DNA of 64,000 bases from Massilia atriviolacea (lineage in GTDB: Bacteria > Pseudomonadota > Gammaproteobacteria > Burkholderiales > Burkholderiaceae_D): assembly GCF_003953935.1 (NCBI RefSeq), contig NZ_RXLQ01000003.1:62001-126000 (forward strand). Reading direction: 5' to 3'. How positions within the stretch are numbered: the first letter of the stretch is position 1; the number at the start of each line of letters is the position of its first letter. Positions 59,739 to 64,000 of the stretch are shown piece by piece. The position numbers and the translations under genes were made by a program. The notes under the pieces were generated by a model. It searched no databases. It was not told the DNA's origin and worked only from the letters and a program-made list of their open reading frames with translations.

Positions 59739-61102
59739 AGCAAAGCGAACATCCGGTCTCGCAGGCGTACGCGAAGTACATCAATCCCTCCTTCATCGAG
59801 TTGCTCGGCGTGCTCGGATATGGGCGCGTGTTCGTGCGCGCCAGCGACGTCTGGCTGTGGGACAGCGAGGGGCGGCGCTATCTCGACTGCCTGGCCGGTT
59901 TCGGTTCGGTCAACCTGGGTCACAACCATCCGGCACTGAGCGCGCGCCTGCACCAGCTGCTCGACGAACAGGTGCTGCACTTTTGCCACACCGGGCCGGC
60001 CGCCGGGGCGGCGGCGCTGGCAGAAGCGCTGGCGCGGCGGCTGGCCGCACCGCTGGAAATGAGCCTGTTCGCCAGCAGCGGCGCCGAAGCGGTGGAAGCG
60101 GGCCTGAAACTGGCGCGCGCCGCCACCGGGCGCAGCGACTTCGTCTCGTGCGATGGCGGCTTTCACGGCACCACCTTCGGTACCTTGTCGGTGATGGGCG
60201 CCGAACGCCTGCGCCAGCCGTTCGAGCCGCTGCTGGCCGGCTGCCACCGCATTCCCTTCGGCGACCTCGATGCGCTGGACCGCGTTCTCAAGGCCCGCAA
60301 GCCGGCCGCCTTCCTGGTCGAACCGCTGCAGGCCGAAGGCGGCGTGATCCTGCCGCCGCCCGGCTACCTGCGCGCGGCGCAGGAGCTGTGCCGCGCGCGC
60401 GGCACGCTGCTCGTGCTCGACGAAATCCAGACCGGCCTTGGCCGCACCGGCACGCTGTTCGCGCACCAGGCGGAAGACTTCGTGCCCGACGTGCTCTGCC
60501 TCGCCAAGGCCCTGTCGGGCGGGCTGGCCGCCATTTCGGTGGCGCTGACCTCGCGCGCGCTGTTCGACAAGGCCTACGGCGGCGCCGGGCGCTTCGACCT
60601 GCACAGCTCCACCTATCAGGGCAATGCGCTGGCCTGCGCCGCCGCACTCAAAACGCTGGAACTGATCGATGAGGAAGGCCTGGTCGCGCGCAGTGCGCAA
60701 AAAGGCGCGCGGCTGCTGGACGGGCTGCGCGCACGCCTGCGCGGGCACCCGCTGGTCAAGGACGTGCGCGGACGCGGGCTGCTGGTCGGGATCGAATTCG
60801 GCCCGACCGGCAGTTCCTGGCTCGACAAGCTGGCGCCTGCGCTGGTGGACAAGGTCTCGCAGGGCATGTTCGGCCAATGGGTGGCGCTCAGGCTGCTGGA
60901 AGCGGGCATCCTGGCCCAGCCCGCGTCGTCGCGCTGGAACGTGCTGCGGCTGGAGCCGCCGCTGACCATCGCCGACGCCCAGATCGATGCGGTGGTCGAG
61001 GCGCTCGGCGCGATTCTCGACGAGTATCGCTCGATCGCCCCTGTCGTGGCCGACGTCACGCGCCGCGCAGGCGCGCAATGGAGGGGCGGATGGCAGTTCT
61101 GA
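59735..61102 (+). CDS. Class III PLP aminotransferase (putrescine/acetylornithine-type)
   Basis: A 455-residue fold-type I aminotransferase. Signatures: the substrate-binding start YLDCLAGFGSVNLGHNHP, FASSGAEAVEAGLKLAR, FHGTTFGTLS, LVLDEIQTGLGRTG with the PLP Asp, and the PLP Lys in LCLAKALSGGL. The N-terminal region (YAKYINPSFIELL) resembles putrescine aminotransferases. In this cluster it probably installs an amine on an acyl aldehyde or keto intermediate. Its C-terminus is overlapped by the radical SAM gene. Confidence 0.92.
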   Translation: MKQSEHPVSQAYAKYINPSFIELLGVLGYGRVFVRASDVWLWDSEGRRYLDCLAGFGSVNLGHNHPALSARLHQLLDEQVLHFCHTGPAAGAAALAEALARRLAAPLEMSLFASSGAEAVEAGLKLARAATGRSDFVSCDGGFHGTTFGTLSVMGAERLRQPFEPLLAGCHRIPFGDLDALDRVLKARKPAAFLVEPLQAEGGVILPPPGYLRAAQELCRARGTLLVLDEIQTGLGRTGTLFAHQAEDFVPDVLCLAKALSGGLAAISVALTSRALFDKAYGGAGRFDLHSSTYQGNALACAAALKTLELIDEEGLVARSAQKGARLLDGLRARLRGHPLVKDVRGRGLLVGIEFGPTGSSWLDKLAPALVDKVSQGMFGQWVALRLLEAGILAQPASSRWNVLRLEPPLTIADAQIDAVVEALGAILDEYRSIAPVVADVTRRAGAQWRGGWQF

Positions 61103-62127
61103 AAGGCCCGGGCCTGTTGGCCCGCACCAGCCGCGACCTGCGCTTCTTGGGCGGCATCTTGCGCAAGCATCCGTTCCAGGTGCTGGTGCAGGTGACCAAC
61201 CGCTGCAATATGCGCTGCTCGTTCTGCGGCTTCTGGCCGAACGGCGTCGCGCCGCGCCTGGAACTGAGCGTGGCCGACTACCAGCGCGTGGCGGCCGAGC
61301 TGGCGCGGATCGGCACCTTCCTGGTGTCGGTCGAAGGGGGGGAGCCGCTGCTGCGGCCCGATATTATCGACATCGTGCGCGCCTTCGGGGAGCGCCATGC
61401 GCCGGTCCTGTACACCAACGGCTGGTTCGTCGACGACGCCAAGGCGCAAGGGCTGTTCGCGGCCGGGGTGGCGCAGGTGGGCGTGTCGATCGACTTTGCC
61501 GACGCCGCGCGCCACGACTCCAAGCGCCGCCTTGACGGCGCATTCGACCAGGCCTGGCGCGCCGTGGACACCTTGCTGGCCCACGCGCCCCATGGCGGCG
61601 CCCAGGTGCATGTGATGACGATCCTGATGAAGGAAAACCAGGACGACATCGAAAAGCTGCTGCAAATGAGCGCGGCGCGCGGCGTCGGCCATTGCGTCAC
61701 CTTGCTCTCCACCGACGGTTTCAGGCGCGCCAAGAGCGACGCAGACCAGCTGCCGGACGCCTCGCTCAGCGCCCGCATGCTCGACCTGTGGCAGCGCTAT
61801 CCGCACCTGCGCACCTTCCGCGACTACCTCGAGCGCATGGACGCTTTTGTCGAACGCGGCCCCATGCCGGCCTGCCACGCCGGCGAGCAGTCGTTCAACA
61901 TCGACCATCTCGGCAACGTCTCGCCCTGCATCGAGCGCATCGATTCGGTGGCCGGCAACGTACGCGACGAAGCGCTGGCGCAGATCGTCGCCCGCATGCG
62001 CGGGCTCGATTCCGTGGCGCGCTGCCAGGATTGCTGGACCCTGTGCCGGGGCTTCACCCAGGCGCTGGGGCAGGGCTCGACCCTGCGCTCGCTGTCGGAC
62101 CTCACCACGCGCATGCGCTCCCAATGA
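61090..62127 (+). CDS. Radical SAM enzyme with SPASM-like C-terminus
   Basis: A 345-residue enzyme with the cluster motif CNMRCSFC (Cys 39, 43, 46), the SAM-binding VEGGEPLLRP, and a C-terminal set of cysteines (PACHAGEQSFNIDHLGNVSPCIE, CQDCWTLCRG) like SPASM/Twitch domains that hold auxiliary clusters. Proteins of this type modify small molecules, peptides or carriers. It is unlike the larger radical SAM protein on the other strand. The ATG at 61090 is preferred for its GAGGGG site, though an in-frame ATG at 61078 is possible; both overlap the aminotransferase. Confidence 0.88.
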   Translation: MAVLKGPGLLARTSRDLRFLGGILRKHPFQVLVQVTNRCNMRCSFCGFWPNGVAPRLELSVADYQRVAAELARIGTFLVSVEGGEPLLRPDIIDIVRAFGERHAPVLYTNGWFVDDAKAQGLFAAGVAQVGVSIDFADAARHDSKRRLDGAFDQAWRAVDTLLAHAPHGGAQVHVMTILMKENQDDIEKLLQMSAARGVGHCVTLLSTDGFRRAKSDADQLPDASLSARMLDLWQRYPHLRTFRDYLERMDAFVERGPMPACHAGEQSFNIDHLGNVSPCIERIDSVAGNVRDEALAQIVARMRGLDSVARCQDCWTLCRGFTQALGQGSTLRSLSDLTTRMRSQ

Positions 62128-62915
62128 ACCATGAAACGGACTACCCTGTGATCGACTCCGACGCCTCCACGCCGCCATTGCGGCTCGCGGGAAAACGCTG
62201 CCTGGTGACGGGCGGCTCGCGCAACCTTGGCCGCGCCATCTGCCTGGCCTTTGCCGCCGCCGGCGCGCGCGTGGCCTTCACCTATGTCAAGGACGACGAA
62301 CAGGTCGAGGTCACGCGCGCCATGCTGCGCGAGCTGGGCGCCGAGCCGCTGGTATTCAAGGGATCGGTCACCGATGCGGCGCACGCCAGGAGCACCGTCA
62401 ACGCCGTCGTCGCCGAATGGGAGGGCCTCGACATCCTGGTCAACAACGCCGGCGTGATGCAGGTGCTGCCGATCGCCCTGCTGGAGGAGGACGACTGGGA
62501 CCTGGTGCTCGATACCTGCCTCAAGGGCGCGTACATTTTTTCGCGCGCCGCGCTGCGGCCCATGCTGAGGGCAAAAAAAGGCCACATCCTGAACATCGGC
62601 TCGATCGCCGGCGAGCGGATCGTCGAGTCGCCCGTGCATTACGCGGCTGCCAAAGCGGGCCTGCAGGGGTTCACGCGCGCGCTGGCCAAGGAAGTGGGAC
62701 GCTACGGGATCGCCGTCAACGACCTGTCGGCCGGCCTGCTGGAAGCGGGCATGGGGCAGCAGGCGCCCCAGTACCGGCTGGACGACTACACTACGCACTG
62801 TCCGCTGGGCCGCACCGCCACGCTCGAAGAAACCGCCGCTTTCGTCGCCTGGCTGGTATCGGACGAGAACAGCTTCATGAGCGGCGCGCGCCTGACCTTC
62901 GACGGAGGCTTGTGA
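62124..62915 (+). CDS. SDR-family reductase, paralogue of the 49087-49827 enzyme
   Basis: A 263-residue SDR with a 20-residue N-terminal extension, cofactor loop TGGSRNLG, NNAGVMQVLPIALLEEDDWD, catalytic NIGSIAG and YAAAK, and the end SGARLTFDGGL. The middle and C-terminal halves track the SDR at 49087-49827 closely (ALAKEVGRYGI.VN, SDxNSxMSGA), including the EEDDWD insert, so the two are duplicates specialised for this pathway. Coupled to both neighbours by short overlaps. Confidence 0.9.
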   Translation: MNHETDYPVIDSDASTPPLRLAGKRCLVTGGSRNLGRAICLAFAAAGARVAFTYVKDDEQVEVTRAMLRELGAEPLVFKGSVTDAAHARSTVNAVVAEWEGLDILVNNAGVMQVLPIALLEEDDWDLVLDTCLKGAYIFSRAALRPMLRAKKGHILNIGSIAGERIVESPVHYAAAKAGLQGFTRALAKEVGRYGIAVNDLSAGLLEAGMGQQAPQYRLDDYTTHCPLGRTATLEETAAFVAWLVSDENSFMSGARLTFDGGL

Positions 62916-64000
62916 TGGACGCGCTCCTGCACCAGGGCTACGACGATTTTCGCGCCTTCGTGAACCCGCTGGTTTCCATGCGCGCGCGCCTGAGCAGCGA
63001 ACCTTATTTGCTCGAACGGGTGGAGCAGGGCCGATTGGTCGACACCGACGGCAAAGCGTACATCGACCTGCTGGCCGGCTGGGGCACGCAAGCCTTCGGT
63101 CACCGCCCGCCTGCCATCGAGGCGGCGCTGATGGCCTTCCTGGACGGTAGCGCGCCGTCCTTCTACCCGTCCGGCATCAGCCCGTACGCCGGGCTGCTGG
63201 CCAGCCGGCTGCACCAGCTTACCGGCTACGACGCGGCGTTTTTCGCCAGCGGCGGCAGCGAGGCGGTGGAGGCCGCGCTGAAGCTGGTGCGCGGCGCCAG
63301 CGGCAGGCCGCGCATCGCCTGCGTGCAGGGCGCCTACCACGGCTGCACGTTCGGCAGCGTGGCGATGATGCAGGCAGGCCCGTACCGTGACATCTTCGGC
63401 CCGCACCTGCCCATGGTCGACGCGCTGCCCTTCGGCGACATGCAGGCGCTCGACAAGGCGCTGGCCGATTCCTCGCTCGCCGCCATCGTGGTCGAGCCGA
63501 TCCAGGTCGAAGCGGGCGTGCGCCTGCCCGATGCCGGCTGGCTGGCGCGCCTGTGCCACGGTACGGGCGAGCAGGGCGTGCTGCTGGTGGCCGACGAAAT
63601 CCAGACCGGCCTGGGACGCACCGGGCGCTTTTTGTCGAGCCAGGACTGGCCGCGCCGCCCCGATGTGGTCACCCTCGGCAAGGCGCTCGGCGGCGGCCTG
63701 ATGCCGCTGTCGGCGATGCTCACGCGCCGGCCGGTGTTCGACGGCGTGTATGGCAAGTTCGCGCTGGCCGAGGCGCATGCCTCCACCTTCAGCGGCAATG
63801 CGCTCGCCTGCGTGGCCGGGCTGGCGGCGCTCGACCTGCTGGACGACGCCATGCTGGCCGAGGTGCGGCGCAAGGGCCGCCTGCTGCGCGACGCGCTGGA
63901 GGAATTCGTCGCGCCATCGCCACTGGTCGAGGCGATCCGTGGCGACGGCCTGATGCTCGGCATCGCGCTGGCCGCCCCCGATCATCCGTGCTACCAGTTC
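62915..64000 (+). CDS. Class III PLP aminotransferase, truncated by window edge
   Basis: The first 362 residues of a second fold-type I aminotransferase; the frame is open at the window end. It contains YIDLLAGWGTQAFGHRPP, FASGGSEAVEAALKLVRG, YHGCTFGS, LLVADEIQTGLGRTG and the PLP Lys in VTLGKALGGGLMPL, then THR-type ASTFSGNALAC. It is in the same family as the aminotransferase at 59735 but clearly different in its N-terminus, so two distinct amination steps or two substrates are expected. The ATG overlaps the SDR stop by one base. Confidence 0.9.
   Translation, partial: MDALLHQGYDDFRAFVNPLVSMRARLSSEPYLLERVEQGRLVDTDGKAYIDLLAGWGTQAFGHRPPAIEAALMAFLDGSAPSFYPSGISPYAGLLASRLHQLTGYDAAFFASGGSEAVEAALKLVRGASGRPRIACVQGAYHGCTFGSVAMMQAGPYRDIFGPHLPMVDALPFGDMQALDKALADSSLAAIVVEPIQVEAGVRLPDAGWLARLCHGTGEQGVLLVADEIQTGLGRTGRFLSSQDWPRRPDVVTLGKALGGGLMPLSAMLTRRPVFDGVYGKFALAEAHASTFSGNALACVAGLAALDLLDDAMLAEVRRKGRLLRDALEEFVAPSPLVEAIRGDGLMLGIALAAPDHPCYQF

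Noticed and set aside
58862-61078. Minus-strand frame within the biosynthetic operon
   Set aside because: Lies opposite the membrane protein and aminotransferase genes, with Arg/Ala/Gln-rich antisense composition.

Overview
The window is about 64 kb of GC-rich bacterial chromosome. Gene content and order (ppk1-sixA divergent from pstSCAB-phoU-phoB-phoR; carAB-greA; yhbY/rlmE-ftsH-folP-glmM; the sequence style of the pectate lyases and pseudopilins) point to a betaproteobacterium of the Oxalobacteraceae (Massilia, Telluria, Duganella or Janthinobacterium type). This placement is by recognition only; no database search was run.

Layout. (1) 1-5900: the 3' part of an operon for a type II secretion / MSHA-like pilus machine (GspE ATPase, PilM/N/O/P-like inner-membrane parts, a lipoprotein secretin, two pseudopilins). 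(2) 5901-9740: a long AT-richer regulatory region, two secreted pectate lyases (PL1 and PL3 type), then on the minus strand a FadR-type GntR regulator overlapping an orphan pseudopilin. (3) 9896-11328: a polyamine-binding protein preceded by five tandem heptamers, and a 53-residue membrane micro-protein. (4) 11374-20904: a phosphate block. ppk1-sixA and pstSCAB-phoU-phoB-phoR diverge from a region with one Pho box facing each way. (5) 21226-27625: a large Ig-repeat surface/secreted protein, a patatin lipoprotein, and small genes. (6) 27738-39429: housekeeping core (carAB, greA, yhbY, rlmE, ftsH, folP, glmM) and tRNA-Pro and tRNA-Arg. (7) 39628-48920: accessory oxidative/signalling genes: a catalase-like protein, an HxlR regulator with a flavodoxin-fold reductase, a CheB-CheR-PAS fusion, a PAS-only protein, and a DyP-type peroxidase with an unknown partner.

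(8) 49087-64000 (running off the right edge) is the most interesting part: a dense, translationally coupled biosynthetic cluster. Two minus-strand genes (a large multi-cysteine radical SAM enzyme and an SDR) diverge from at least twelve plus-strand genes: FabZ-like dehydratase, two KS / Cys-less KS pairs, FabG-like SDR, nitroreductase-family flavoprotein, long acyl carrier protein, His-rich membrane protein, class III aminotransferase, a second radical SAM enzyme, another SDR and a second class III aminotransferase. It looks like a dedicated type II fatty-acid/polyketide line whose chain is aminated and radically modified. I do not recognise it as a described pathway, and the product named here is inference only.
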